NCBI RefSeq assembly: GCF_003952425.1
Contig: NZ_CP034449.1
Span: forward strand, 434,001 to 498,000
Source: Mesorhizobium sp. M2A.F.Ca.ET.046.03.2.1
Lineage (GTDB): Bacteria; Pseudomonadota; Alphaproteobacteria; Rhizobiales; Rhizobiaceae
Reading direction: 5' to 3'
DNA length: 64,000 nt
Shown: positions 48,097-58,411 of the stretch, one piece after another
Layout: every line of letters starts with the position of its first letter
Position numbering within the stretch: position 1 is the first letter of the stretch
Made by a program: the position numbers and the translations under genes
The notes under the pieces: model-generated
Seen by the model: the letters and a program-made list of their open reading frames with translations, nothing else
What the model was told of the DNA's origin: nothing
Database searches by the model: none

Positions 48097-48909
48097 CTAC
48101 GCGCCCTTCCCGCTCGCAATAAAATGCGGGTTGGCGAAATCGCTGTCAGTCGCCTGGTTGCGCTTGCCGTAGACGAGCGGCTGGCCGTCCAAAGTGTGCG
48201 TCATGCCACCCGCGGCGCGCAGCACTGCGTCACCCGCGGCCGTGTCCCACTCCATGGTGCGGCCGAAGCGCGGATAGACGTCCGCCTCCGCCGCGGCGAG
48301 CAGGCAGAATTTCAATGACGAGCCGATCGAGACAATCTCGGCGGGACCGAGGTCGCGGATGAAGGCGTCGGTTTCAGGCGTGTTGTGCGAACGGCTGGCG
48401 ACGACGGCGAGTGGCGTGCCCCCTGCCCGCACGGTGATCGGCCGGCGGCCGGTAATGCGATAATCGGCATCGACCTCCAGCGCCTCAGCCTTGCCAGGCC
48501 GTCCAATGAAGAAGCGCCCGGTGCAGGGCGCGTAGACAACGCCCACTTCCGGAACGCCATGGCGCACCAGCGCGATGTTGACGGTGAAATCGGTGCGGCG
48601 GTTGACGAATTCCTTAGTGCCGTCGAGCGGATCGATCAGGAAGAAGGCGCCGTCGAGGTCGGGCGTGGCGATGCCCGCCGCCACCTCTTCCTCGGCCACG
48701 CATGGGATATCCGGATAGGCGGCGCGCAGGCCGGCAAGAATGATCTTCTCGCTCTCGCGGTCGGCTTCCGTCACCGGCGAAGAGTCCGCCTTGCTGTCGA
48801 CGGCGCAGCCTTCGTGAAAGACGCGCATCACCTCGCGCCCCGCTTCCAGCGCCAGGCGCTCGAAGACGCCCAGCATCGCGTCGTCGTCAGATACCGCCGC
48901 CATTGTCAT
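48097..48909 (-). CDS. cysQ: 3'(2'),5'-bisphosphate nucleotidase
   Basis: The 270-residue inositol-monophosphatase-fold enzyme removes the 3' phosphate from PAP, the by-product of PAPS use. Metal-binding motifs are [28 protein letters not shown] and [12 protein letters not shown]. The ATG at 48909 has GAGGAG four bases upstream and overlaps cysNC by 23 bases, so the two are coupled, as expected for PAPS synthesis and recycling. Confidence 0.93.
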   Translation of the reverse strand: MTMAAVSDDDAMLGVFERLALEAGREVMRVFHEGCAVDSKADSSPVTEADRESEKIILAGLRAAYPDIPCVAEEEVAAGIATPDLDGAFFLIDPLDGTKEFVNRRTDFTVNIALVRHGVPEVGVVYAPCTGRFFIGRPGKAEALEVDADYRITGRRPITVRAGGTPLAVVASRSHNTPETDAFIRDLGPAEIVSIGSSLKFCLLAAAEADVYPRFGRTMEWDTAAGDAVLRAAGGMTHTLDGQPLVYGKRNQATDSDFANPHFIASGKGA

Positions 48910-50824
48910 ACTGCTCCTCGGCAATGTCGCGCTCGATCAGCCAGTGTTCGAGGGCTTCCGCCATCTCCTGCGGACTCCTGCCGAGGGTCTGAAGATGAAT
49001 TTCCGGATTCTCAGGTGCCTCATAGGGAGAATCGACACCGGTGAAGTTCTTGATCTCACCGCTCAGGGCGCGTGCGTAAAGGCCCTTCGGGTCACGCCTT
49101 GCGCATTCCTCGAACGGCGTATCGACGAACACCTCGACGAACTCGCCCTCGGCCATCAGCTCGCGCGCCATGCGGCGCTCGGCGCTGAATGGCGAAATGA
49201 AGGAGACGATGACAATCAGCCCGGCATCGGCCATCAGCTTGGCCACTTCGGCGACGCGGCGGATGTTTTCGACGCGGTCGGCGTCGGTGAAGCCGAGATC
49301 GCGATTCAACCCGTGGCGGACATTGTCGCCGTCGAGGATGTAGGTGTGACGACCGGAGGCGAAAAGCTTCTTCTCGAACAGGTTGGCGATGGTCGACTTG
49401 CCGGAACCGGAGAGCCCGGTGAACCAGAACACCGCCGGGCGCTGGTTCTTCAGGTCGGAACGGCCGCGCTTGCCGACGTCGAGCGACTGCCAGTGGATGT
49501 TTTCCGCGCGCCGCAGCGAATGCAGGATCATGCCGGCGCCGACGGTGGCGTTGGTGATGCGATCGATCAGGATGAAGGCGCCGGTGGTGCGGTTCTCGGC
49601 GAAGGGATCGAAGGCGATCGGCGCGCGGGTCGAGAGATTGCAGACGCCGACCTCGTTGATGTCGAGCGACTTCGCCGCCTCATGCGCGAAATCGTTGACG
49701 TTGACCCGGTATTTGAGGTCGGTGACGGTGGCGCTGACCTGATCGGTCTCCGTGCGCAGGATGTAGGAGCGGCCGGGCAGCAGCGCCTGCTCGTCGAACC
49801 ACACGATGTTGGCGGCGAACTGGTCGGCGACCTGCGGCCGTGCCGCCGGCGACACCAGCATGTTGCCGCGCGACACCTCGACTTCATCCTCGAGGACCAG
49901 CGTGATCGCCTGGCCGGCGACCGCCTGATCGAGATCGCCGCCCTGCGCGACGATGCGCTTGACCCGGGACGCCCTGCCGGACTTGGCGACGACGACCTCG
50001 TCGCCCTGCGAAACCGTCCCCGACGCAATGGTGCCGGCGAAGCCGCGGAAATCGAGGTTCGGACGGTTCACATATTGGACGGGAAAGCGGAACGGCAATT
50101 CGACCACCGCCTCGTCGACCGACACGGTTTCCAGATGCTCGATGAGCGACGGACCGGAATACCAGGGCGTGCGCTCCGAGCGGCTGGTGACGTTGTCGCC
50201 GAAGCGCGCCGACATAGGGATTGGCACAACGCTGACGAAGCCGAGTTGTTTTGCGAACTCGCGATAGTCGGCGACGATCTGGTCGAACGCAGCTTTGTCG
50301 AAGCCGATAAGGTCGATCTTGTTGACCGCCAGCACGATGTGACGGATGCCGAGCAGCGAGGCGATGATCGAATGACGCCGGGTCTGGCGCAGCACGCCCT
50401 GGCGGGCATCGATCAGCACGATGGCAAGATCCGCGGTCGAGGCGCCCGTCGCCATGTTGCGCGTGTATTGCTCATGGCCGGGCGTGTCCGCGACGATGAA
50501 TTTGCGCTTCGGCGTGGCGAAGAAGCGGTAGGCGACGTCGATGGTGATGCCCTGCTCGCGCTCCGCCTCCAGCCCGTCGACCAGCAGCGCGTAGTCGATA
50601 TCGTCGCCGGTGGTGCCGTGCTTGCGCGAATCCTTCTCCAGTGCCGCCAGCTGGTCCTCGAAGATCTGCTTGGTGTCGGAGAGCAGGCGGCCGATGAGCG
50701 TCGACTTGCCGTCATCGACGGAGCCGCAGGTGAGGAAGCGCAGCAGCGACTTCTTCTCCTGCGCGGCCATATAGTCGCGGATAGAAGCGGTCGGGGCGAG
50801 GCTCTTGGCCATGATGTGGCGCAT
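48887..50824 (-). CDS. cysNC: bifunctional sulfate adenylyltransferase subunit 1 / adenylylsulfate kinase (CysN-CysC)
   Basis: The 645-residue protein joins a GTPase that drives ATP sulfurylase (P-loop GSVDDGKST at residues 34-42, [17 protein letters not shown]) to an APS kinase (GLSGSGKS at 470-477, [15 protein letters not shown]). It makes PAPS for cysteine synthesis and sulfation. NodQ has the same architecture. Start at 50824 lies two bases after cysD; an ATG at 50812 is possible. Confidence 0.95.
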   Translation of the reverse strand: MRHIMAKSLAPTASIRDYMAAQEKKSLLRFLTCGSVDDGKSTLIGRLLSDTKQIFEDQLAALEKDSRKHGTTGDDIDYALLVDGLEAEREQGITIDVAYRFFATPKRKFIVADTPGHEQYTRNMATGASTADLAIVLIDARQGVLRQTRRHSIIASLLGIRHIVLAVNKIDLIGFDKAAFDQIVADYREFAKQLGFVSVVPIPMSARFGDNVTSRSERTPWYSGPSLIEHLETVSVDEAVVELPFRFPVQYVNRPNLDFRGFAGTIASGTVSQGDEVVVAKSGRASRVKRIVAQGGDLDQAVAGQAITLVLEDEVEVSRGNMLVSPAARPQVADQFAANIVWFDEQALLPGRSYILRTETDQVSATVTDLKYRVNVNDFAHEAAKSLDINEVGVCNLSTRAPIAFDPFAENRTTGAFILIDRITNATVGAGMILHSLRRAENIHWQSLDVGKRGRSDLKNQRPAVFWFTGLSGSGKSTIANLFEKKLFASGRHTYILDGDNVRHGLNRDLGFTDADRVENIRRVAEVAKLMADAGLIVIVSFISPFSAERRMARELMAEGEFVEVFVDTPFEECARRDPKGLYARALSGEIKNFTGVDSPYEAPENPEIHLQTLGRSPQEMAEALEHWLIERDIAEEQYDNGGGI

Positions 50825-50826
50825 GA

Positions 50827-51732
50827 TCAGAAATAACCCTCGCGCTTCTTCTTTTCCATCGAACCCGCCTCGTCGCGGTCGATGAGGCGGCCCTGGCGCT
50901 CGGAGGTGCGGGCGGTCAGCATCTCGCCGACGATGGCCTCTAGCGTGTCGGCTTCCGATTCGATGGCGCCGGTCAGCGGGTAACAGCCCAGTGTACGGAA
51001 GCGCACCAGCCGGTTCTCGATCGCCTCGCCGGGACGCAGCTGCATGCGGTCGTCATCCTTCATGATCAGCATGCCGTCGCGCTCGACCACCGGCCGTTCC
51101 TTGGCGAAATAGAGCGGCACGATCGGGATGTTCTCCTGCAGGATGTACTGCCAGATGTCGAGCTCGGTCCAGTTGGACAGCGGAAAGACGCGGATCGACT
51201 CGCCCGGCGCGATGCGGGTGTTGAAGATCTTCCACATTTCCGGCCGCTGGTTCTTGGGGTCCCAGGAATGCTGCGCGTTGCGGAAGGAGAAGATGCGCTC
51301 CTTGGCGCGCGACTTCTCCTCGTCGCGGCGGGCGCCGCCGAAGGCCGCATCGAAACCGTATTTGTCGAGCGCCTGGCGCAGCGCCACCGTCTTCATCACA
51401 TGGGTATGGGTGTTGGAGCCATGGTCGAAGGGATTGATGCCGTCGCGCACGCCATCCTCGTTGACATGGACCAGCAGGTCGAAGCCGAGCTTCTGCGCCA
51501 TCTGGTCGCGAAAGGCGATCATCTCGCGGAACTTCCAGGTGGTGTCGACATGCAGGAACGGGAAAGGCGGCTTGGCGGGATAGAAGGCCTTCATCGCCAG
51601 ATGCATCAGCACCGAGGAATCCTTGCCGACCGAATAGAGCATCACCGGCTTGGAGAAGGAGGCCGCAACCTCACGGAAGATGTGGATGGATTCGGCCTCG
51701 AGCCGCTGCAGATGCGTGAGCGCGATATTCAT
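50827..51732 (-). CDS. cysD: sulfate adenylyltransferase subunit 2
   Basis: The 301-residue ATP-PP-type enzyme forms APS from ATP and sulfate together with Cys[14 protein letters not shown] (about residues 34-46) is the PP-loop motif, and [16 protein letters not shown] and [19 protein letters not shown] are conserved. The ATG at 51732 gives the family length; an upstream ATG at 51777 is possible. First gene of cysD-cysNC-cysQ. Confidence 0.95.
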   Translation of the reverse strand: MNIALTHLQRLEAESIHIFREVAASFSKPVMLYSVGKDSSVLMHLAMKAFYPAKPPFPFLHVDTTWKFREMIAFRDQMAQKLGFDLLVHVNEDGVRDGINPFDHGSNTHTHVMKTVALRQALDKYGFDAAFGGARRDEEKSRAKERIFSFRNAQHSWDPKNQRPEMWKIFNTRIAPGESIRVFPLSNWTELDIWQYILQENIPIVPLYFAKERPVVERDGMLIMKDDDRMQLRPGEAIENRLVRFRTLGCYPLTGAIESEADTLEAIVGEMLTARTSERQGRLIDRDEAGSMEKKKREGYF

Positions 51733-52164
51733 GGACTGTCGAGCGTTCTCTCGTGCCGTCGAGCGGAAATCTTGCATTGCAGGCGCAATTCCATGCCGCC
51801 CGGGCGCAAATCTCACTTGGACAAACTGTTTCGTGCGGGCGTTCTAACAGATCGGCGCCGTTCATAACAATGCGGGACGCGCCGGACGCACGATGATTAG
51901 GGAACGAATTTTCCAAGCGAGGCCGAGAAAGCGGAAAATCCTGCCAGGGCGCAACGCGGAAGCAGGGAGAGGACCGTAAGTTCCGATGCGGCCGCTCCGA
52001 ACCAAGGATTTCTGTCGGAACATCGTCAACCGGCCTATCGCGGAACGACGCCAGCAGCTATATGGGCTCGGGGAACGGGCAAGGCGCGGCAAACGGGTAC
52101 GTCCAGCCAGCCATCAGCTGGTATCACGGATCCGGGCGCAACCTGGAAACTGCGAAGCAAGCAT
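51733..52164. other. divergent intergenic region between cysD and the polysaccharide genes
   Basis: These 432 bases hold no convincing gene or repeat. Short frames are arginine-rich. Promoters for cysD (minus) and the ligase-like gene (plus) must lie here, but no clear hexamers were recognised. Confidence 0.5.
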
Positions 52165-53457
52165 TTGAACCCGTTTACAAAGCTCCGGCGCCAGCTCACG
52201 CCCGCACAGATCAATTTCTATTTCTCGATCGTCTGCTTTTTTTCGGCGCCGGTGCTCGGCTCGCTCGTCAGCATCACCTTCAATGCCGGCGGCGTGTGGT
52301 CGGCAATGCTGCTGGCCGCGAAGCGGCGGCGCTTCAACATCGACGGGCCGATGCTCGCCTTGACCGCGGCGATCTACGCCTATTGCGCGGCCATGGTTCT
52401 CGCTTCGATCGTCAATGGCACGCTGGCCGCCGATCTGCGGTTCTTCCTGCCGCTGATCACCTTCCTGCTTTTCCCGATCTCCTATTCGACCTGGAGCATT
52501 ACCGAGAAGACCGCGCTGGCACGCATCGCCGTTCTGGCCAGCGCCGCGGCCTGTTTCGGCGCGTTGGCGATCGCCATCGTCCAGTATCACTGGCTGGGCA
52601 CGAGGGCCGAGGGCGGGGCCGGAAACGCGATCGTCTTCGCAACCGTTACCTGCCTTGCCGTCATGCTATGCCTCGCCGGCGCGCTGTCAGGCATCGAGAA
52701 ACGCTCGAAGCTGCTGGTCCTGGCGGCGATCGCCGGAACGATTGCGATCGTCTATTCCGGGTCACGCATGATCTGGGTGGCGGTGCCGATTGCCGGTATC
52801 GTCGTGCTTCTCGTCAACCGCCGTCGGTTCACCAACGCCAGCATGGCGCGCTTGGCAGTGATCGGCGTCGTGGTAGCCCTGGCGATCGCCGCCATCGGCT
52901 CTCGCGCCATCATGGATCGAGCCGACTTCCTGGTCAGCGACTGGGATGCGCTGAACGCCAATGGCGATCATTCGACGGCGCTCGGCCTGCGCGTGGCAAT
53001 GTGGGAGATCGGCCTTGCCGCGGTTCGCGAGATGCCGATTTTCGGCCATGGCATCACGGCCAGCCGCGCCCTGATGAAGCAGGGTTTTCATGAGCAGTTC
53101 GGTCTGAGCGCGGGCTTCAGCCATTTTCACAACGGCTTCCTGACCGCGATGGTCGAAGCCGGGCTGCTCGGGGGGCTGGCGCTAGCCTCGATTTTCATCG
53201 TTGCCGCATGGAACGCGGCAAGGACGCTGCGCCTCAGCGTCGATCCGGTGGAGCGGTTCGGCGCGACGATGGTCCTTGTCGCGGTCATCACCTATCTCAT
53301 CGGCGGAATGGCCGGCATCCTCGTCGGCCACGACATTCTCGACGCGACGCTGATGGTGTTCCTGGTTTCCGGAACCTACCTTGCGTCCGGGCGGACGGTG
53401 GCGCCGACCGGCAAAGACGCGCCTGCGGTGGCGCCGGGCGCCAGCCGGCAACCATGA
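52165..53457 (+). CDS. O-antigen ligase / polymerase-like membrane protein
   Basis: The 430-residue inner-membrane protein has about ten to twelve hydrophobic segments and a large loop before the end containing MPIFGHGITASRALMKQGF and FSHFHNGFLTAMVEAGLLGG, the Wzy_C/WaaL-type pattern with a conserved histidine. It probably transfers or polymerises polysaccharide. The TTG start is poorly supported; the first hydrophobic helix begins about 20 residues later. It overlaps the next gene by ATGA. Confidence 0.78.
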   Translation: MNPFTKLRRQLTPAQINFYFSIVCFFSAPVLGSLVSITFNAGGVWSAMLLAAKRRRFNIDGPMLALTAAIYAYCAAMVLASIVNGTLAADLRFFLPLITFLLFPISYSTWSITEKTALARIAVLASAAACFGALAIAIVQYHWLGTRAEGGAGNAIVFATVTCLAVMLCLAGALSGIEKRSKLLVLAAIAGTIAIVYSGSRMIWVAVPIAGIVVLLVNRRRFTNASMARLAVIGVVVALAIAAIGSRAIMDRADFLVSDWDALNANGDHSTALGLRVAMWEIGLAAVREMPIFGHGITASRALMKQGFHEQFGLSAGFSHFHNGFLTAMVEAGLLGGLALASIFIVAAWNAARTLRLSVDPVERFGATMVLVAVITYLIGGMAGILVGHDILDATLMVFLVSGTYLASGRTVAPTGKDAPAVAPGASRQP

Positions 53458-54383
53458 AGGTCCTGGTCACCGGCGCGACAGGCTTCATCGGGCGCCGGGT
53501 CGTCGGCCGGTTGCGCCAAGCCGGATTCGACATACGGACCGCTTCGCACCTGCCGCAGCGGCTGGCAGGCGCGGACGATGCCGTCGCGCTGCCCGGCGCC
53601 GATGCGCCCCAGGAAGCCTATCTGGCGTTGATGCGCGACGTGACGCATGTCGTCCACTGCGCGGCGCTCAACAATGATCGCGGCGCCGGCGAGGCCGACT
53701 TGCGGGCTGTCAACGCGACACTGACCGGGCGGCTCGCCCAGGCGGCCGCCAAGCGCGCCGAAGGGCGCTTCATCTATCTCTCCTCGATCCGCGCCGTCGT
53801 GGCGGCCGATTTCAGCGGCACGATCGACGCGGCCACGCCCCCTGCCCCGCGATGCGCCTATGGGCGTTCCAAGCGCGAAGGCGAAATCGCAATGCTGGAG
53901 GCTTTTGCGACCGCCGGACATGCGGGCGCGACGGCGCTGCGGCTGCCGCCGGTCTATGGCGAAGGCATGAAGGGAAATCTGCGCGGGCTGATGCGTCTCG
54001 CAGCCACCGGCCTGCCGCTGCCCGCAGCCGCCTTGACCGCGGTTCGTTCGCTGGTCTCGCATGACGCGGTGGCTGGCGCCGTGACGCATCTCCTGGCCCG
54101 TCCGACGCCGCCGCGCCCCACCTATGTGCTGGGCGATGCCTCGCCCGTCGCTATGGCCGAAATCATCACCGCGTTCCGGCGCGGATACGGCCGGCCAGCC
54201 CGGCTGGTGCCCATGCCGGCCTGGCCGTTCCGGCTGCTGGCGACGCTCAGTGGCCGACAAGCGTCGTGGCAGGCTTTGGTGGCGACGCAGGTCTGCGATT
54301 CGTCGCTGCTGGCCTCGGAAGGCTGGATGCCGGAAGCCGACACGCTCGGCCGGCTCGAGGAACTGGCGCGGCAGGCCGGTTAA
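53454..54383 (+). CDS. NAD-dependent sugar epimerase/dehydratase family protein
   Basis: The 309-residue SDR protein has GATGFIGRR at the N-terminus (NAD-binding), a catalytic YGRSK motif (YxxxK) and LRLPPVYGEGMKG. It resembles UDP-glucose/GalNAc 4-epimerases and the WbpV type that often accompany a phosphoglycosyl transferase. The ATG overlaps the ligase stop. Substrate unassigned. Confidence 0.87.
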   Translation: MKVLVTGATGFIGRRVVGRLRQAGFDIRTASHLPQRLAGADDAVALPGADAPQEAYLALMRDVTHVVHCAALNNDRGAGEADLRAVNATLTGRLAQAAAKRAEGRFIYLSSIRAVVAADFSGTIDAATPPAPRCAYGRSKREGEIAMLEAFATAGHAGATALRLPPVYGEGMKGNLRGLMRLAATGLPLPAAALTAVRSLVSHDAVAGAVTHLLARPTPPRPTYVLGDASPVAMAEIITAFRRGYGRPARLVPMPAWPFRLLATLSGRQASWQALVATQVCDSSLLASEGWMPEADTLGRLEELARQAG

Positions 54384-54442
54384 TTCCAGCGCAGGCGGTT
54401 TCCGCCCAAACCAGGAGCGTTTCATCGTTTCGGCGTCACGCT

Positions 54443-54979
54443 CTATGCGCGGTAGAACGTGCCCAGCAATATCCTGATATCCAGGCGAATCGTGGCAGCC
54501 TGGACGTAGGCCGCGTCGGTCTCGGCGCAGCGTTTTGGATCCGACATGTCGATCCCCTTGATCTGCGCCAGCCCGGTTATGCCCGGAAGTGCGGCAAGCA
54601 CGCCCAGTTGCTTGCGCCGTTCGATCAGTTCCGTCTGCGTCGGCAGGCACGGACGCGGTCCCACCAGGCTCATCTCGCCCTTGAGCACGTTCCAGAGCTG
54701 CGGCAACTCGTCGATCTTGGTTGCGCGCAGCACCTTGCCCACCGCGGTGACCGAATTGGCCGGCGCCTGGTGGGTCGGCAAGGAGGGGGTGTCGCGACGC
54801 ATCGTGCGCAGCTTGCGGCAGGAAAAGAGGGTTCCTTCCCGGCCGACGCGGGTCTGCGAGAAGATGGCCGGGCCGGCCGACGTCGCCCGGATCGCCAGCA
54901 TCGCGACCAGCACGATCGGCGACGTTAGCGCCAGCATCACCGCCCCGACAACCAGATCAAGGACCCGCTTTGCCGTCAC
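54443..54979 (-). CDS. sugar phosphate transferase (monotopic phosphoglycosyl transferase)
   Basis: The 178-residue protein is the minimal PglC-type unit: one re-entrant hydrophobic helix (VLDLVVGAVMLALTSPIVLVAMLAI in part: VGAVMLALTSPIVL), RTM, DELPQLWNVLKGEMSLVGPRP with the Asp-Glu catalytic pair, and PGITGLAQI. It starts polysaccharide synthesis by moving a sugar phosphate to undecaprenyl phosphate. It starts three bases after the GT2 gene. Confidence 0.92.
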   Translation of the reverse strand: MTAKRVLDLVVGAVMLALTSPIVLVAMLAIRATSAGPAIFSQTRVGREGTLFSCRKLRTMRRDTPSLPTHQAPANSVTAVGKVLRATKIDELPQLWNVLKGEMSLVGPRPCLPTQTELIERRKQLGVLAALPGITGLAQIKGIDMSDPKRCAETDAAYVQAATIRLDIRILLGTFYRA

Positions 54980-54982
54980 GGT

Positions 54983-55915
54983 TCAGATCCGGCGCGAAAG
55001 GAAAGCAAGGTAAAGCCCGAGCGTGCCCATCAATGTCTGCCGGTAGACGCCGCTTTTGCCGAGCAGGCGGAAGCGCCTGAAGGTGCTGCCCTTGCGCGCC
55101 CTGATGAACAGGCGAAGGCAGAGTGCGGGATCGGGCGCGATGAGGTCGCGGTTGACGGCAAGGCCCCTGAGATTGCTGTCGGTCCAGGTGGCGAACTGGC
55201 CCTGAAACAGCCGTCCGAGCCGTGAAAGCCTTGCCTTCCACGAGACATTGGCGCCGACGAGGTTCGCCGCGTGCTGCCGGTATCTGACCAGCGGCCGCGG
55301 CTCGTAGCGGACCTTGCCGCCGGCGGCGGTGACGATGAGATAGGCCCACCAGTCATGGCTGACGAATTCGGTCCTTGCCGATGCTTTCGCCAGGAGGTCG
55401 CGCGCCTTGCGGTTGAAGAGCATGGTGTTGCCGCCGGCGATGCTTTGCACCAGCGCGTTGCGGAAAGACGGCGGGCGGCGAAACAGCGGCGAATAGCCTG
55501 CTGGGATGCCGGCCTCCGAAATGGTCGCCGTGCGCGAGCAGAACAGGAGCGGCATGTCGCTATTCTCTCCCTCCATCCAGCGGATGGCGCTCTCCAGCCG
55601 ATCCGGCTCCCAGATGTCGTCCTGGTCGCAAAAGGCATAGTAATCGGCATCGATGCGGGGATCGATGATCATCGAGCGGAAATTGGCGGCGAAACCCTTT
55701 CGCGGGCCTTCCACCAACGTAACGGAGCCCTTGTTCCAGCGGGATCGCCAAGCCTCGACGATTGCGACCGTGGCGTCCGTCGAGCCATCGTCGGAAACCC
55801 ACAGATCGACCGCGGGCCAGGACTGCGCGAAAAGTGATTCCAATTGCTCGCCGATGAATGCCGCGCCATCCTTCGTGCCCATGAGGACGGCCACGCGCCG
55901 AACTTTCGCGGTCAC
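54983..55915 (-). CDS. family 2 glycosyltransferase
   Basis: The 310-residue GT-A enzyme has VSDDGSTDAT (nucleotide binding), YYAFCDQDDIWEPDRL with the metal-binding DQDD, and HDWWAYLIVTAAGGKVRYEPRPLVRYRQH, a signature of rhamnosyl/galactosyl transferases of O-antigen type. It is followed by the phosphoglycosyl transferase. Sugar and acceptor unknown. Confidence 0.9.
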   Translation of the reverse strand: MTAKVRRVAVLMGTKDGAAFIGEQLESLFAQSWPAVDLWVSDDGSTDATVAIVEAWRSRWNKGSVTLVEGPRKGFAANFRSMIIDPRIDADYYAFCDQDDIWEPDRLESAIRWMEGENSDMPLLFCSRTATISEAGIPAGYSPLFRRPPSFRNALVQSIAGGNTMLFNRKARDLLAKASARTEFVSHDWWAYLIVTAAGGKVRYEPRPLVRYRQHAANLVGANVSWKARLSRLGRLFQGQFATWTDSNLRGLAVNRDLIAPDPALCLRLFIRARKGSTFRRFRLLGKSGVYRQTLMGTLGLYLAFLSRRI

Positions 55916-55981
55916 GGTGTCTGAACCCGCGGGCGCATTCGAACGGGCTTCAACGGCCGATTTCGGGCGGGTGGCACTGCT

Positions 55982-58015
55982 CTAACCGATCTGTGCGGCC
56001 GTTTTCGGCACAGCCTGGCCGTGCGCGCCGAGGTCTGCCTCGGCCTGGTATAAGCCGCCCAAGACGGCAAGCGCCGCGGCCTTGTCGCGATCGTGCATCG
56101 CGGCCACCAGCGCCGGCAGCGCGGCCTCGATCCTGGACCATTGCACGACGTCGCTCCTGAGGCCGAAGATCTTGGCGATGTCGAGCTTGACGACCTCTTC
56201 ATTCTCGCCATGCAGCGTCTCGTGCAGCTTCTCGCCGGGCCTGATGCCGGTGAAGCGGATCGGAATGTCGGTGTAGGGGCTTTTGCCGGCCATGCGGATC
56301 ATGGTCTCGGCGACTTCGAGGATCGGCACTGGCTTGCCCATGTCGAGCATGTAGATGGCGTAGTCGTCCTTGCCCTGACGCTGCTCGGCATCCGCGGCCG
56401 ACATGATGACCAGATCGACCGCCTCGGCCACGGTCATGAAATAGCGGGTCATGCGCCGGTCGGTGATGGTGACTGGGCCGCCGGCCTCGATCTGCGCCTG
56501 GAAGATGGTCGCCACCGAGCCATTGGAGCCGAAGACATTGCCGAAGCGCACGGCGATGAACTTGGTGCCGGAACGATGCGCGCTTGAGAGGCCGGCCCCA
56601 TGACCGTTCGCCGCGGCGGCATGCAAGGATGATGGCGCGGCATGGGCCTCATGCAGCGAGGAGACGATCTGCTCTGCCGCCCGCTTGGTGACGCCGAGCA
56701 CCGAAGTCGGGGCGACGGCCTTGTCGCTGGAGATCAGCAGGAATTGCGGCACCCCGCATTCGGCGGCGATCTCGGCGCAGGCGAGCGTGCCGAAGACATT
56801 CGTCTCGATCGCCGCTTCCCAGTTCTCTTCCAGCAGCGGCACGTGCTTCAGCGCCGCGGCATGAAAGAGGATCGCGGGTTTGAACTCGCTGACGAGACGC
56901 ATCATGTGAGGCCGGTCGGTGACGTCGACGATGCGGCTCGTCAGCCGGTCGCGGTGCTTCTCGTCCATCAGCTGATCGAGCTGGAAAATGCCGAATTCGG
57001 AATTGTCGGCCACCAGCACCGACTCGGCGCCCAGCTCCAGCGCGCGCTTGACAAGCACGCGGCCGATGGAGCCAGCGCCACCGGTGACCATCACCCGCTT
57101 GCCGGCGACGAAGGCGCCGATGCGCGTCGTGTCGGTGGCAACCGCCGAACGGCGCATGATGGTTTCCATCTCGACGGTGTCGAGAACCAGCCTGCCGCCC
57201 TGCCCCAGCTCCGACAGGCCGGAGAACTGGACGACGGCGATGCCGCTGTGGCGGGCGACGCGCACCAGCTCGGCATAGTCCTCGATGTCGCGCTCGGCGC
57301 CATTGCCGAAAATCAGGAGATCGAGGTTTTCCGTGCCCTTGACATAGTCCTCCAGCACCTCGACCAGGCGCGGCCGAAGCGCCACGACCGGGACGCCCTG
57401 GATCCGGGCGCCGAGCGGCGCCTCGCTCTCGGTCGCCATGATGCCGGCGATGGCGTATTCGGCCGGCACGGACGTGCGCGTAAAGCGGACGATCACGTCG
57501 GCCTCGCTCAACCGGCCGATGAACAGCGCCTGCTTGATCGAAGGGTCGCTGGCAGCGCGGCGCAAGATGCGCCAAGAGGCGCCGTCGCGGAGAAAGCGAT
57601 AGTAAAGTCTAGGCGCCGAAATGATGGTGAAGGAGACCAGGAAAAAGACGATGAACTGGCGCTCGTTGAGGCCGGCGACCGGCTGAAAAAAGGAGCGGAA
57701 GGCGACCGCAGCCAGATAGAGGACGATAGTCAGGCTGCCGCAGCCCTTGAGGATGTTGAAGAAATCGGGCGTGGAGGCAAAGCGCCAGACGGTGCTGTAG
57801 AGGCCGCTAGCGCGAAACAGCAGATGGGCGACGAGCACGATGACCGCCCAGCAGGCCAGCCCGCCGGTGGAGAAGGCATCGAAGGAAAGCCTCGACTGAG
57901 AAAGCGTGAGGCTGAGCGCCACCGAGACCAGAACCATGACGAGGTCCTGAACCATGATGATGGCGCGCCGCATCTTCGGTCGAATGCCCGATACGGCTTC
58001 TACATAGGCGGTCAT
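55982..58015 (-). CDS. WbpM/CapD-type nucleotide-sugar 4,6-dehydratase
   Basis: The 677-residue membrane protein has four N-terminal helices, a Rossmann region binding the nucleotide diphosphate, then the SDR dehydratase with VTGGAGSIGR, HAAALKHVPLLE and LISSDKAVAPTSVLG. UDP-GlcNAc is the usual substrate, giving 4-keto-6-deoxy sugars for the O-antigen. An extra Ala/His/Ser-rich insert (HAAPSSLHAAAANGHGAGLSSAHRSG in part: AAANGHGAGLSSAHRS) interrupts the catalytic domain before TKFIAVRFGNVFGS. It is the first minus-strand gene of this block. Confidence 0.92.
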   Translation of the reverse strand: MTAYVEAVSGIRPKMRRAIIMVQDLVMVLVSVALSLTLSQSRLSFDAFSTGGLACWAVIVLVAHLLFRASGLYSTVWRFASTPDFFNILKGCGSLTIVLYLAAVAFRSFFQPVAGLNERQFIVFFLVSFTIISAPRLYYRFLRDGASWRILRRAASDPSIKQALFIGRLSEADVIVRFTRTSVPAEYAIAGIMATESEAPLGARIQGVPVVALRPRLVEVLEDYVKGTENLDLLIFGNGAERDIEDYAELVRVARHSGIAVVQFSGLSELGQGGRLVLDTVEMETIMRRSAVATDTTRIGAFVAGKRVMVTGGAGSIGRVLVKRALELGAESVLVADNSEFGIFQLDQLMDEKHRDRLTSRIVDVTDRPHMMRLVSEFKPAILFHAAALKHVPLLEENWEAAIETNVFGTLACAEIAAECGVPQFLLISSDKAVAPTSVLGVTKRAAEQIVSSLHEAHAAPSSLHAAAANGHGAGLSSAHRSGTKFIAVRFGNVFGSNGSVATIFQAQIEAGGPVTITDRRMTRYFMTVAEAVDLVIMSAADAEQRQGKDDYAIYMLDMGKPVPILEVAETMIRMAGKSPYTDIPIRFTGIRPGEKLHETLHGENEEVVKLDIAKIFGLRSDVVQWSRIEAALPALVAAMHDRDKAAALAVLGGLYQAEADLGAHGQAVPKTAAQIG

Positions 58016-58411
58016 TGGGTAGTACTGAACTCCAGGCGTAGGGACACTCTATCAGAACCGCGCAGGACAAAACATCGTCCGCCGCCACTCTGGATTGCAA
58101 ATCCCCAACCCCGTCGCCCAATTATCGCCTTAGCGCGGAGCGAGCGGGAGGGCCAGAGGTTTTTTGGGCGGATATCATCTTGCTGACGATTTGTCTCAAA
58201 GCAGCAACGACTCAGACTGGACTGTTATTCTTCAGGAAAACTGCCGCAGCATCCAACAGATTCTGCTAATGGAAATCATAGCATGACGATCCGGCTTCAC
58301 TAAGCCGCAGCGCGCTGCCATAAGCTTGTCGCAATAGCTATGAAAGAGGTGTAGGGGGGGCGTGCGGGGCGAGAGGCGAATCACCGGAACAAAAACTGTG
58401 ACACCACGACT
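58016..58411. other. divergent intergenic region, dehydratase and ABC exporter
   Basis: The 396-base gap has no supported gene. It is less GC-rich from about 58160 to 58340 than its surroundings. A long minus-strand frame reaching into it (58232-59233) is the shadow of the permease gene. Promoters of both directions must be here. Confidence 0.5.

Noticed and set aside
48944..50836. 630-codon plus-strand open frame opposite cysNC
   Set aside because: It is the antisense shadow of a well-conserved gene in GC-rich DNA; no recognisable domain.
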